DNA from: an uncultured Clostridia bacterium
GTDB lineage: Bacteria > Bacillota > Clostridia > Christensenellales > Borkfalkiaceae
Assembly: GCA_934247225.1 (NCBI GenBank)
Contig: CAKQJE010000002.1
Span: 124,001 to 188,000 of the forward strand
Length of the DNA: 64,000 bases
Direction of reading: 5' to 3'
In this document: positions 49,950 through 58,441 of the stretch, in pieces
Layout of the letters: each line of letters begins with the position of its first letter
Position numbering within the stretch: position 1 is the first letter of the stretch
Made by a program: the position numbers and the translations under genes
The notes under the pieces: generated by a model
What the model was told of the DNA's origin: nothing
The model's input: only the letters and a program-made list of their open reading frames with translations
Databases searched by the model: none

Positions 49950-52271
49950 ATGAAGAAATTATGGGTAGGACTTATTGCTGCCGGTTTAGTTGCAGCCATA
50001 AGCGTTCCGGTCATAGTAAACGTTACCAAAAACAATTCTAAGACCGAACAGGAAAAGGTGTATGCCGCTTATGTTACATACGCCGAAGCAGCAGGAGACA
50101 AAGCTCTCTCGTACGAAGAATGGCTCAAAACCATCAAGGGCGAGAAAGGCGAAAAAGGCGACAAGGGCGATAAAGGCGAAAAAGGCGCACAGGGCGAACA
50201 AGGTGTCCAGGGCGAGAAAGGCGAAAAGGGTGACAAAGGCGACACCGGCGCCAAAGGCGAAAAGGGCGATAAAGGCGAAAAAGGAGACAAGGGCGACAAA
50301 GGTTCCACAGGTCTTACCGGTGCCAAAGGCGACAAGGGTGACAAAGGCGACACCGGCGCACAAGGCGAACAAGGTATCCAAGGCGAGAAAGGCGAAAAAG
50401 GTGACAAAGGCGAACAAGGCGAAGCGGGACGTATCGGTTTTATGATAAGAAATGCGGATGAGCTTATCGCTGTTGCAGGAATCGACAATGCATATATCGT
50501 TTTAATGAACAATATCGATCTTGGAGACAAAACGATCGCGATCGATAAGAGCACAACTCTCAACGCAACGGGGAAAACTATAACAAACGCCAACGATTTC
50601 TGGGATGAGGCTAACTACAACTGGTCTCTCATAAGCGCAAGAGCAGGTTCGGACCTTACTATCGAAGGCGGTAATTTCATAGCAAAAGAAAACGATTGCT
50701 TCGCCGTTGACGTTCAGGACGGATCAACCGTAATCATCAAAGACGGAAAGTTTGTCGGCAACCTTGACGCCGTTTACGTTTACGAAGGAACGGCTATAAT
50801 AGAAGGCGGATTCTTTGATATTCAACAAAAAGACGACGCTCATCCTTACGGTTTCGTTCTTAACTGCTACGACGCAAACAGAGCAAACGGCACTGCGAAA
50901 ATTGTCGTTACAGGCGGTACGTTCGTAAACTTCAACCCTGCAGATTGCTGGGCTGAAGGCGAGCACACCAACTTCGTTGCAGACGACTACACGGTTGTTT
51001 CCGAAACTCAAGCTAACGGCGACGTCTGGTATACTGTTGTTAAGGAAGAAAGAGGAAAGACTTTCACTGAAGGTACGCATACTCTTAGCGAGGGCATCAT
51101 TGCAAACTTACCCGACTCTGTTGCCGTAAAGGCTTCCGGCGCAAACACTATGGTTACAATTACGGGCGGTACTTTTGACGGTGGCGCAGGCGGCGATAAT
51201 CAGTGCGTACATGCAAGCAACGGAGCTACGGTTGTTATCAAAGGCGGCACTTTCACTGTCGGAGCAGATGCAAAAGGATACGGAAACTCCGTTATTGAAA
51301 CAAACGGAGGACATATCGTTATCGAAGGCGGTTTCTTCAAGACCGATTATGCATATAACGGTTTTTACTATGTTCTTAACCAGAACAACAAAAATCCCGG
51401 TACCATAACCGTTAAAGGCGGCACTTTCGTAAACTACGATCCGTCCAAAGGCGACGACAACCTTAAAGGCAACTTTGTTTCCGAGGGCTATACGGTTATT
51501 GCCGAGAAAAAGGACGAAAACACCACTTGGTACACTGTCGTTGAGGGCAGCGGAAAAGGCGAGGCTGTCGGAACCGACGAGGATCTCAATGATGCCATAA
51601 CGAGCAACGATAAAGTCACCGTTAAGATCACGAACGACGGCACTTACACTCTTCCGTCTCTTGACGGCAAGGACGTTACGATTATCGGAACGAAAGATAC
51701 CGTTATCGATATGAAAGGCGTGGTAAACAAAGCCTCCAACGTTTCTATGGAAGGCGTAACCGTTGAATTTGCAAACGAAACGTATAAAGGTTTCCAGCAT
51801 ACGGGCAAACTTGTTTACAAGAACTGCACCATAAAAGGTTTGCAGTTCCTTTATGCCGACGAAGTTGAGTTTATCTCTTGCGAGTTCACTCAGGATCAAG
51901 ACGACGCTTATCATTTATGGACGTATGCGGCAAAGAACGTTACTTTCACCGATTGCGATTTCAGGAGCACCGGTTGCAGTAAAGCAGTTCTTTGCTATAC
52001 GGACGGTGTTGACGGACTTACGCTTACCCGTACCTTTAACAATTGTAGATTTACTGCAGAAGGCACGGCAGAAAAGTCAGCGATAATGATCAATCCTTCG
52101 GCAAACGGAACGAATACATACGTTATCAATATTAACAATTGTACCGCAACGGGTTATGCCGAAAACGGAATCGCAGGTCAGACTATCGTAGGTATCAAAG
52201 AGACGGTTAAGGATAACATAACCGTAAACATCACAGACGAAAACGGCACAAAAACCGTTTACACTCACTAA
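49950..52271 (+). CDS. Collagen-like surface protein with beta-helix repeats
   Basis: 773 residues from ATG 49950 (GGAGG 8 bases upstream; the upstream ATG 49896 lacks a site). An N-terminal signal or anchor (KKLWVGLIAAGLVAAISVPVIV) comes first. Then come 33 uninterrupted Gly-X-Y triplets rich in GEK, GDK and GAQ (about residues 64-162), which should form a collagen triple helix. About 600 residues of parallel-beta-helix-like repeats follow (IEGGNFIA, VIIKDGKFVG, AIIEGGFFD, VVTGGTFVNF, VTITGGTFDGG). No LPxTG or other cell-wall motif ends it, so retention is probably through the N-terminus. A role as a surface fibre or adhesin is inferred. Confidence 0.9.
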   Translation: MKKLWVGLIAAGLVAAISVPVIVNVTKNNSKTEQEKVYAAYVTYAEAAGDKALSYEEWLKTIKGEKGEKGDKGDKGEKGAQGEQGVQGEKGEKGDKGDTGAKGEKGDKGEKGDKGDKGSTGLTGAKGDKGDKGDTGAQGEQGIQGEKGEKGDKGEQGEAGRIGFMIRNADELIAVAGIDNAYIVLMNNIDLGDKTIAIDKSTTLNATGKTITNANDFWDEANYNWSLISARAGSDLTIEGGNFIAKENDCFAVDVQDGSTVIIKDGKFVGNLDAVYVYEGTAIIEGGFFDIQQKDDAHPYGFVLNCYDANRANGTAKIVVTGGTFVNFNPADCWAEGEHTNFVADDYTVVSETQANGDVWYTVVKEERGKTFTEGTHTLSEGIIANLPDSVAVKASGANTMVTITGGTFDGGAGGDNQCVHASNGATVVIKGGTFTVGADAKGYGNSVIETNGGHIVIEGGFFKTDYAYNGFYYVLNQNNKNPGTITVKGGTFVNYDPSKGDDNLKGNFVSEGYTVIAEKKDENTTWYTVVEGSGKGEAVGTDEDLNDAITSNDKVTVKITNDGTYTLPSLDGKDVTIIGTKDTVIDMKGVVNKASNVSMEGVTVEFANETYKGFQHTGKLVYKNCTIKGLQFLYADEVEFISCEFTQDQDDAYHLWTYAAKNVTFTDCDFRSTGCSKAVLCYTDGVDGLTLTRTFNNCRFTAEGTAEKSAIMINPSANGTNTYVININNCTATGYAENGIAGQTIVGIKETVKDNITVNITDENGTKTVYTH

Positions 52272-52384
52272 AAACACTGAAAATCATGGCAATTTCGGGA
52301 GTTTCTAAGCGCTTTTAAAGGCGGAAGCTCCAATAACGCCTGAAAAAATTTAGAATGGGGCTGTAAAAAAACGGCAAAATAAAG

Positions 52385-52429
52385 AAAGACTGCCACTCTA
52401 TCCGAAAAGGTAGAAATGCAGTCTTTTTT
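52385..52429 (+). terminator. Terminator with conserved loop module (copy 2)
   Basis: A 9-bp stem (52385-52393 with 52418-52426) and T-run after the collagen-like gene. The loop TATCCGAAAAGGTAGAAAT matches copy 1 at 47762-47810 while the stem bases differ on both sides. Confidence 0.8.
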
Positions 52430-52785
52430 ATTACCTTCTCCTCTCGAAGAAGTCAAAAGTATGATTAGAGCAAACAAATTGAAAGGCTTCCCAAAACTGA
52501 AGAAGAAATTTTAATGCGAAAAAGTAACTCCGGGGGGAAGCTGGCGCGTAGCGGCTGATGAGGGGTTGAGTAAAAAAGCTTGCATAAGCCGAAAGCTTTG
52601 CTTGTTCTTTCTCAAAATACAAAGTTTTCGGCAGGCGGGCGAACAATGTTCGCCCCACATATTTTTGCCGATTAAGAAGACCTGAAACGGCAGTTAATCG
52701 ACTCCTTGTTTTATTTTGGTTGTGGTAAATTCATTGTACACAAAAATTGCTATGTTGTCTATTTTTTTTAGGTGTTGCACTTCAT
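52430..52785. other. Intergenic stretch without a supported gene
   Basis: Contains a GC-rich repeat-like piece (about 52530-52566), a small hairpin (52637-52644 with 52648-52655) and T-rich DNA. No reading frame here has family features or a good start. Confidence 0.5.
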
Positions 52786-52917
52786 ATGATAAACTATCGA
52801 CCCGCACAGCCCGAAGGCGAATAATATCAGGAAATCTTCGTTGCGGAAGGCTACAAGGTAGTTAAAGAAACACAGGATAACGGCGACATCCGGTACACCG
52901 TTGTTGTCGACGAATAA
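52786..52917 (+). pseudogene. Fragment of a second beta-helix surface protein
   Basis: About 43 codons with an internal stop read IFVAEGYKVVKETQDNGDIR, then YTVVVDE and a stop. This is the same module as NFVADDYTVVSETQANGDVW in the collagen-like protein upstream. It is the tail of a lost tandem paralogue. Confidence 0.75.
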
Positions 52918-52930
52918 TTAAACAAAAAAC

Positions 52931-52963
52931 ATCTGTAAACGATTGATTTTACAATCGACAGAT
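52931..52963 (+). other. Hairpin after the surface-protein fragment
   Basis: ATCTGT/ACAGAT and CGATTG/CAATCG stems with a 3-base bulge and 6-base loop, 13 bases after the fragment's stop. Possibly its old terminator. Confidence 0.45.
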
Positions 52964-52978
52964 AAACTTGTTTCGTAT

Positions 52979-53050
52979 AAATAAAACGAACCGAGGCTTG
53001 ACGACGTATTTTTAACAGATACGACGTTCGGCTCACGGTTCGTTTTATTT
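52979..53050. repeat. Inverted-repeat element, related to 59566-59730
   Basis: A 15-bp perfect inverted repeat (52979-52993 with 53036-53050) built on AATAAAACGAACCG. The left-end interior (GACGACGTATTTTTAACAGATAC) has the same pattern as the element at 59566. Confidence 0.6.
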
Positions 53051-53063
53051 TTGTTCGGAATAT

Positions 53064-53096
53064 GCGGGTTTGCAGCCGTTTCGGCTGCAAACCCGC
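53064..53096 (-). terminator. Strong hairpin after the winged-helix gene
   Basis: A perfect 15-bp GC-rich stem with TTT loop (53064-53078 with 53082-53096), 40 bases beyond the end of the ClpP-to-winged-helix operon. No T-run follows, so it may protect the mRNA end rather than terminate. Confidence 0.55.
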
Positions 53097-53135
53097 GCAA
53101 TGTACTCCGAAAAAGCGATTTTACCGAGCGGGATT

Positions 53136-54308
53136 TTATTTGCCCGATCCCGCAATTTCTTTAAACTGCTCGTCGGTAAAATTCCGAAACTGACACGCCG
53201 CGTCCAGATAGACAACGGCAAAGTAATTGTCGCCGTTTTCGAGCGATTTTTTATACAGTTTTTCCGCTCGTCTCGCCGCGCTTTTTTTGCCTGTTTTTCT
53301 GCAAATACCCGCAATTTCGCAAATTTTTATCGTGCGGGACAGATAATACGAGTATCGCCCGAGATTATCGCCGTCGAAAAACCGTTCGAGACAGCGAAAG
53401 TTTTTCTCGTGAAGCAACCCCTCTTCTTCCCCGTCCTCGTCGTCTTTGAGGGATTTCAGCCGCTCGCTATACTCGTTCTGCATTTCCGCCACAATGCTTA
53501 TCGGAAAGGAAATTCTCCGCTTGAAATATTTGTCGTCGAGTTTTTCGTTCTCCCCGAAAGCTTTGCGATTGCTTTCACGGTCGTCGTCCTCTTCGTCTTC
53601 CTCTTCTTCCTCTTCGTCATCTTCCTCTTCTTCGTCGTCCTCGTCCTCTTCTTCGTCACTGTCGTCGTCGGGCTTCCCGTCGTCGGCGGCTTCATTCTCT
53701 TCGTCGGCTTCATTCTCTTCGTCGTCATCGTCGTCGAATACATTTCCGAAAGAGTTATCGCAACCGCACAATTCCGCGAATGCGGAAGTTTCGGTGTAAA
53801 GATATCTGCCGCCGAGATTTTTAAGCACGCCCATACCGACAAGATATTCGAGAATTTTCGCGGCGTCGGAATAGGATAAGGAAAATTGATTTCCGAGAGA
53901 AGGCTGGGCGATCACCCTGCTGCTTCTGAAAAAATGCAGGAGTTTACTGCGAAAATACCGTTTGTACGGCGATTTGTTCTCCAATTCGGAAATAAGTTTG
54001 TCGAGCGCGGCGGCGTTTTTTTCGGACTTTTCTTTGCGCAAGCGAAGCTCTTCCGAGAGTTTATCGAGGCGCGCGCTCAGGCTGTTGTAATCCCGTCTTT
54101 CGTCCGAAATTTTCCGCGGTTTTATGGCGGCGGCGACGAAGTTCAACCCGTCTTTAAGCTCTATCGCGCCGTCCTGTTCCATTTCGGAAAGAAGCCCTCG
54201 GACGGTCTGATAATCCGCGGAAAACTCCGCCTGCAAAAAGGGAACGGTTACCGAGCCGCGGCTAAAAAGCAATTCCTGTATCGCCTGTTTGTTTATTTTC
54301 GTTTCCAC
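53136..54308 (-). CDS. Winged-helix protein with long acidic tract (operon gene 4)
   Basis: 390 residues. An N-terminal winged helix (KQAIQELLFSRGSVTVPFLQ, ADYQTVRGLLSEMEQDGAIE) and a coiled-coil-like stretch (about 75-110) come first. A second winged-helix-like unit follows (SSRVIAQPSLGNQFSLSYSD, AAKILEYLVGMGVLKNLGGR), built like the DNA-reading gamma domain of FtsK. Next is a tract of almost only Asp/Glu (about 190-250), and then a helical C-terminal domain with three Cys-containing segments (FRCLERFF, KICEIAGICRKTG). It begins 11 bases after the coupling ATPase gene and may supply DNA recognition to it (inference). No family was recognised. Confidence 0.75.
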   Translation of the reverse strand: METKINKQAIQELLFSRGSVTVPFLQAEFSADYQTVRGLLSEMEQDGAIELKDGLNFVAAAIKPRKISDERRDYNSLSARLDKLSEELRLRKEKSEKNAAALDKLISELENKSPYKRYFRSKLLHFFRSSRVIAQPSLGNQFSLSYSDAAKILEYLVGMGVLKNLGGRYLYTETSAFAELCGCDNSFGNVFDDDDDEENEADEENEAADDGKPDDDSDEEEDEDDEEEEDDEEEEEEDEEDDDRESNRKAFGENEKLDDKYFKRRISFPISIVAEMQNEYSERLKSLKDDEDGEEEGLLHEKNFRCLERFFDGDNLGRYSYYLSRTIKICEIAGICRKTGKKSAARRAEKLYKKSLENGDNYFAVVYLDAACQFRNFTDEQFKEIAGSGK

Positions 54309-54319
54309 TCCGCACCTCC

Positions 54320-56008
54320 TCAGAAATCGAATTTATTCCTTTTCGTTTTCGGAACCCGAACGTAATCGTACTTTTTATCGAGCGGATTCATATCGGATCT
54401 GTAATCCTTTCCCGAGGAGAGAACGAGATGTTCGTATTCCTTGCAGGCAAAATATCTTTCCATTTTGGAAAAAAGAACGTAACCGCAATTGGCTTCCGTA
54501 ACGACGCATTCGCCCGCTTTGAGCTTTGTGAGCATGCTTTTGGGAACAAGCTTTACGTTTTCCATTGCGAAATTCGTCATTTCGTTTTCTTTGCCGTTCA
54601 ACGCGCTGCAAGGCGAAATTCTCGTGGTTTCGCCGCATTCTTTGCTGAATTCTTCGAGCGTGGCGGGGTTGTTGCTCCCGAGAAAGATATGCATATTGAG
54701 ATTGTCGCGAATTATTTCCGCCGTATCGCGCCCGTAAACGTTGTTGAGCTGCGAAAAACTCTGCAAAACAATATCGAACCAGATATTTCTGCCGCCGCAC
54801 GCGCTTATGACGGTTTCGAAATCGGGAATCTTCGGGAAATTTCCGAATTCGTCGAGCATGAAGTAAAACGGAACGTCCAGCCTGCCGTTCGGTTTATCGT
54901 TCGCGAAATTTATAAGATGCTTATACGCGCTCTGGACAAACGCGCTTATTATGCGGTAATAAACTTTATTCTCGTCGGGATAAGAGATAAACACGACCAC
55001 GGGCTTTTGCGCGGTAAGACGGGATAAATCGAAGCTGTTGCAACGCGTCATAAGCCTTATACCGCTGTTTTTATAAGCCTGAACCTTGGTGTTGAAACAG
55101 GCGACGATACACGATCTCGTCGCGTTGGCGGCGTTATTCGTGACAATTCTCGCGTTCTGATAAGCTCTCGACTCTTCCCCTCTCGAAGAGAAATAACCGT
55201 AGTCGTCGAAATCGCAGCCCGGGGTGAGCATTTCGAAAATTTTGAACATGGTATCGAACGAAAAATTGTCTTCGTTGATAACGGCTTTCCCGTTTTTAGG
55301 CACGCTGTCTTCGAGCATGGACAAAATCAGCGCTTTTCCCCACTGTCTCGAAGCCTCGCTCCAATACTGATCGGGCGCGTTGTCGGGCGGGATCATATCG
55401 TACATCAACGTGTCGATTTCGCCTTCCACGTCCGACAAAATAAGCCGTTTCACCTGCTCGACGGCTTCGTCGAGCAGAGACTGATCTTCATAAACGACGC
55501 CTTTGAATCGATTGCGCCATTCGGTACCGATTTTGACGAGTTTAATTTCTTTTTCGACGTCCACGGCTTCGTGGTATTTTTTGTAAATAGGGGTGAGCGG
55601 GTTCCAATATTCGCTGTGAGAATAATCCCTGAGATTTAAAAGAATTATGTCGTAACCCTGTTTTTTGAGGTAATCGGCAAGCAGACGATACAATTCGCCC
55701 TTAGGGTCGGAAACCACCATCGAGCGTTTCACGGGCTGAGAAGCGAAAGAATATATCTGCGGAATCACGCACGAGGTGGTTTTACCCACTCTCGTTGCCG
55801 CGATAGTTAAAATGTGCGTATCCTGCGCCGAATACGTCTGCATAAGCGTGCCGTTTTCGTAGCGGTTGGCTTTTAAAACGCCGTTCATATATGTGTTTTT
55901 AACGTCGTCGAATTTAACGGTATTCGCGATATCGACGGCGGGGTTTCTGTAATCCAGAAGACACGTGCTTTCGTAGCCGTCGTTAATGATTTTTTCAAAC
56001 GTCTTCAT
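54320..56008 (-). CDS. VirD4/TraG-type coupling ATPase lacking membrane helices (operon gene 3)
   Basis: 562 residues. T4CP features are Walker A AATRVGKTT (residues 70-78, first Gly replaced by Ala), VVSDPKGELYRLLADYLKKQG, LNLRDYSHSEYWNPLTPI and the Walker B/signature FYFMLDEFGNFPKIPDFE. A late VLQSFSQLNNVYG (sensor Gln) and HIFLGSNNPATLEEFSKECG follow. The usual N-terminal transmembrane anchor is absent: residues 1-60 are polar. GGAGG lies 8 bases before ATG 56008, inside the end of the preceding gene. There is no relaxase, mating-pair or integrase gene nearby, so a normal conjugative role is doubtful. It may pump or remodel DNA or protein in the cytosol. Confidence 0.85.
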   Translation of the reverse strand: MKTFEKIINDGYESTCLLDYRNPAVDIANTVKFDDVKNTYMNGVLKANRYENGTLMQTYSAQDTHILTIAATRVGKTTSCVIPQIYSFASQPVKRSMVVSDPKGELYRLLADYLKKQGYDIILLNLRDYSHSEYWNPLTPIYKKYHEAVDVEKEIKLVKIGTEWRNRFKGVVYEDQSLLDEAVEQVKRLILSDVEGEIDTLMYDMIPPDNAPDQYWSEASRQWGKALILSMLEDSVPKNGKAVINEDNFSFDTMFKIFEMLTPGCDFDDYGYFSSRGEESRAYQNARIVTNNAANATRSCIVACFNTKVQAYKNSGIRLMTRCNSFDLSRLTAQKPVVVFISYPDENKVYYRIISAFVQSAYKHLINFANDKPNGRLDVPFYFMLDEFGNFPKIPDFETVISACGGRNIWFDIVLQSFSQLNNVYGRDTAEIIRDNLNMHIFLGSNNPATLEEFSKECGETTRISPCSALNGKENEMTNFAMENVKLVPKSMLTKLKAGECVVTEANCGYVLFSKMERYFACKEYEHLVLSSGKDYRSDMNPLDKKYDYVRVPKTKRNKFDF

Positions 56009-57611
56009 TGATTTTACCTCCGAAACCGTATGTATTGTTGAAATCTTTCTGCTTTAAAAAACGATGTACGTTATCGCGGGAAACGTTTGCCTGCTTTTTG
56101 CCCGAACGGTCGTTACGAATGATTTTTTCGAGAATTTTCTCGGCTTTTTCCGCGTTTATCGCGCACAAATCGGTCAACGCGTCTTCGTCTATCGTCACCG
56201 AGTCGTAGCCGTAATCTTTGCCCTTTTTATCCGCGACGGCTTTAACGATTATCTGCTTTTCACCCTCTTTAACGCGCGCGAGATTTACCGTTTCGGTGTA
56301 CTTACTTATCCTTTTGGCGTTTTCCGCGTCGGCTAAAACTATCACGCTCACCGCGGAAAGATCGAGCGAAACCGCAGGCGCGATAAGCCTGTATTTTTTG
56401 CGGAAATCGTCGCGGATGATTTTTTTCGCCCATTCCGCGGCGGCTTCGCACGTTTCGCCTTTAAAGCTTAAAATAAACACGTTATGCTTCGCCTCGTTTA
56501 TGCTTCTGACGAAAAGGTCGTTTTTCGTAGGCTCCGTGTCGCAAGGAAGCAGATCGGCGATCTCTATTCTTTCGATATTCGCGCCGCAAAAAAGCGCAGA
56601 AATCGACTCGGCGTACATATTTAAAACGTAAGTCGACTCCGAGCATAAACACAGCGGAAGCCCGCCGCCTTTGCCGCCGTAACGGTAATTGTTGAGACAC
56701 TCCGTAACCGCCGCCCTTTCCTTTTCGCGGGACAAGGCGAGATCGGGAAGATTGCAGAAAGTCTTCGGCTCGACGTGCGTTTTCAATTTGAGCGGCAGAT
56801 CGCAAGCCTCGGATAAAGTTTGTTTGCTTCCCGAAAAAATGATCCTTTCCTTATCTTTAAGGCTCAAAACTTCGCTGAAAATAAGCCTTGCGTACATCGG
56901 ATCGTAATTTTCGGGATCGATTTTTTTCTGCGCGAAAGCCTTTTTGATAAGCTCCGTTTCTTCGGACGGGCGTTTGCCCTCCACCCCGTAACGCATGGCG
57001 ATAACCGCGGGCAGATTTTCATACGGCGTGTTTTTAACGGCGGCGGCAAGAATTTCGCACGCTTCCGCTCTCGTTTTTTCGGAGTACTTCATCAATGCAA
57101 GCGCGGAGGGTACGTCGCCCCACTTTGCCGCTTTTAAAAGGTTGTTTATGCCCGATTGAAGGTTCTTTTTGACAAGAAATCCCTCGCACTGCAAAAAACC
57201 GAGAAGGCGCAAGGCGACTATTCTGCCCGTTTCGGCTTCGTTCATAAGCGCGCTGACCGTTCCGTTCACCGTTGTCGCTTCGAGCGAAATAAGCTTCGAC
57301 GCGGAAGCGGCGATGAGCGCCGCCCCCTTAATGTCGGTCACCGCCTTTTCGTCCTCGGGGATCTCCGCGTCGATATTGCAAAGTCTGCAATACTGCTCCG
57401 TCCTTTTATAGCGGTTATATTCCGCCACGGTGGAAACCTCTTTCACGGAGTCGCTTTCCGTTATTTCGTACAAACGTTCGGATTCGTCCGCGCTTTTGCA
57501 GAAAATATCGCCGATTGCAAGAATGACTTTCCTGCCGTCGACGTTTCCGCCCGATATCGCGCTGACGATATAATAGTTGAAGATCGCGTTTTCGGTATAA
57601 ATGTCAAGCAT
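55995..57611 (-). CDS. Sel1-like protein with degenerate Lon/ClpX-type AAA+ domain (operon gene 2)
   Basis: 538 residues. The N-terminal half is helical, with Sel1-like repeats (ETGRIVALRLLGFLQCEGFL, NLLKAAKWGDVPSALALMKY). The C-terminal half follows the layout of a Lon-type AAA+ domain. Around 440 the segment FRKKYRLIAPAVSLDLSAVS, VIVLADAEN matches the FRDHYLDVPFDLSKVLFIATAN region. TIDEDALTDLC and AEKILEKIIR match the lid, and NVSRDNVHRFLKQKDF matches the Lon end. The Walker A site (expected near LPLCLCSESTYVLNMYAES) has no GKT, and Walker B (VFILSFKGE) has no DE pair, so ATP hydrolysis is unlikely. The gene overlaps clpP by 8 bases. It could be a substrate adaptor for that ClpP. Confidence 0.65.
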   Translation of the reverse strand: MLDIYTENAIFNYYIVSAISGGNVDGRKVILAIGDIFCKSADESERLYEITESDSVKEVSTVAEYNRYKRTEQYCRLCNIDAEIPEDEKAVTDIKGAALIAASASKLISLEATTVNGTVSALMNEAETGRIVALRLLGFLQCEGFLVKKNLQSGINNLLKAAKWGDVPSALALMKYSEKTRAEACEILAAAVKNTPYENLPAVIAMRYGVEGKRPSEETELIKKAFAQKKIDPENYDPMYARLIFSEVLSLKDKERIIFSGSKQTLSEACDLPLKLKTHVEPKTFCNLPDLALSREKERAAVTECLNNYRYGGKGGGLPLCLCSESTYVLNMYAESISALFCGANIERIEIADLLPCDTEPTKNDLFVRSINEAKHNVFILSFKGETCEAAAEWAKKIIRDDFRKKYRLIAPAVSLDLSAVSVIVLADAENAKRISKYTETVNLARVKEGEKQIIVKAVADKKGKDYGYDSVTIDEDALTDLCAINAEKAEKILEKIIRNDRSGKKQANVSRDNVHRFLKQKDFNNTYGFGGKINEDV

Positions 57612-58173
57612 CGTTTTTATCCCCCCTGGCTTTGTTTTTGTTCGGAATGACTTCGTCGATAAGCCCGTATGCGCAGGCTTCGTCGGCGGTCATTATATTG
57701 TCCCTGTCCGTGTCCCGAGCGATTTCTTCCACGTTTTTCCCCGTATTTTCGGCAAGAATGCGGTTGAGAGTGTCGCGCGTGCGCTTTATGTGTTCGGCGG
57801 CGATGATAAGATCGCTTGCCTGCCCCTGCGCTCCGCCGAGCGGCTGATGAATAAGAATTTCGCAGTTCTTCGTGGCTTTGCGCTTTCCCTTCGTTCCCGC
57901 AGAAAGCAGAAACGCCCCCATGCTCGCGCACATTCCGAGTCCCACGGTGACAATGTCCGCGGATACGAAATTCATCGTGTCGTAAATCGCCAGCCCCGCC
58001 GTTACCGAGCCGCCCGGAGAATTGATCTGAATTGTAATTTCCTCTGCCTTTTTCGAATCGAGATACTGCAATTGTTCTACTACGGACTGAGCCATAGCGT
58101 CGTCGATTACCCCGAAAACGTTGATCGTAAAACGTTTTAACGGGTATCCTTCCCAATAATCTTCGCGTTTCAT
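57604..58173 (-). CDS. clpP: ClpP-family serine protease (operon gene 1)
   Basis: 189 residues from ATG 58173 (AAGGAGGACAT upstream; the earlier frame start at 58242 is in the leader). The catalytic triad is intact: Ser84 in GMCASMGAFLL, His109 in ILIHQPLGGAQGQ, and Asp in DTDRDN (154-158). INSPGGSVTAGLAIYDTM is the oxyanion and handle region. The N-terminal ~20 residues (MKREDYWEGYPLKRFTINVF) differ from housekeeping ClpP, whose N-terminal loops dock the Clp ATPases. This is probably a secondary ClpP dedicated to the linked proteins (inference). The leader contains a GTCGGG/CCCGAC hairpin (58223-58240). Confidence 0.9.
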   Translation of the reverse strand: MKREDYWEGYPLKRFTINVFGVIDDAMAQSVVEQLQYLDSKKAEEITIQINSPGGSVTAGLAIYDTMNFVSADIVTVGLGMCASMGAFLLSAGTKGKRKATKNCEILIHQPLGGAQGQASDLIIAAEHIKRTRDTLNRILAENTGKNVEEIARDTDRDNIMTADEACAYGLIDEVIPNKNKARGDKNDA

Positions 58174-58271
58174 ATTATGTCCTCCTTTTTTCTTGTGTGT
58201 GTTTGTATTCTCCGGCTTTTCGGTCGGGTTAAAGCCCGACATTAAAGCTGAAATTGTCTGAAAACGGGCGC

Positions 58272-58312
58272 AAAAAAAAGCAAAACCCGCGGGTTAAACG
58301 AGTTTTGCTTTT
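58272..58312 (-). terminator. Intrinsic terminator upstream of clpP
   Basis: An 11-bp stem (58276-58286 with 58302-58312) with eight T on the minus strand. It ends a transcript coming from above 58312, so clpP needs its own promoter in about 58180-58270. Confidence 0.7.
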
Positions 58313-58441
58313 CCGATGTTTAAAATTAACGCTTGGCTTTTTAAGAGGGTGCGGACGCGCCGACCCTGTCAGATGAAACTCAACGTTAAAATATTAAAAC
58401 ATTCGCTTTACTTAAACGCCGAGAAACACGGACGTCCGATT

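Noticed and set aside
50105..50440. Repetitive DNA considered as a CRISPR array
   Set aside because: The repeat unit is 9 bases and in frame; it encodes collagen triplets and has no spacers.
50069..50593. Antisense frames of 143 and 174 codons with SPLSPFSP or FVALFAF repeats
   Set aside because: They are reverse-strand translations of the Gly-X-Y collagen repeat and reflect its periodicity only.
52786..53135. A second complete surface-protein gene after the collagen-like gene
   Set aside because: Only about 43 codons with an internal stop remain; it is a fragment.
53446..53799. Plus-strand frame with a poly-Ser run
   Set aside because: It is the reverse-strand reading of the Asp/Glu tract of the winged-helix gene.
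54320..56008. Evidence of an integrative conjugative element
   Set aside because: Only a coupling-type ATPase is present; no relaxase, VirB4, integrase or att pair was found near it.
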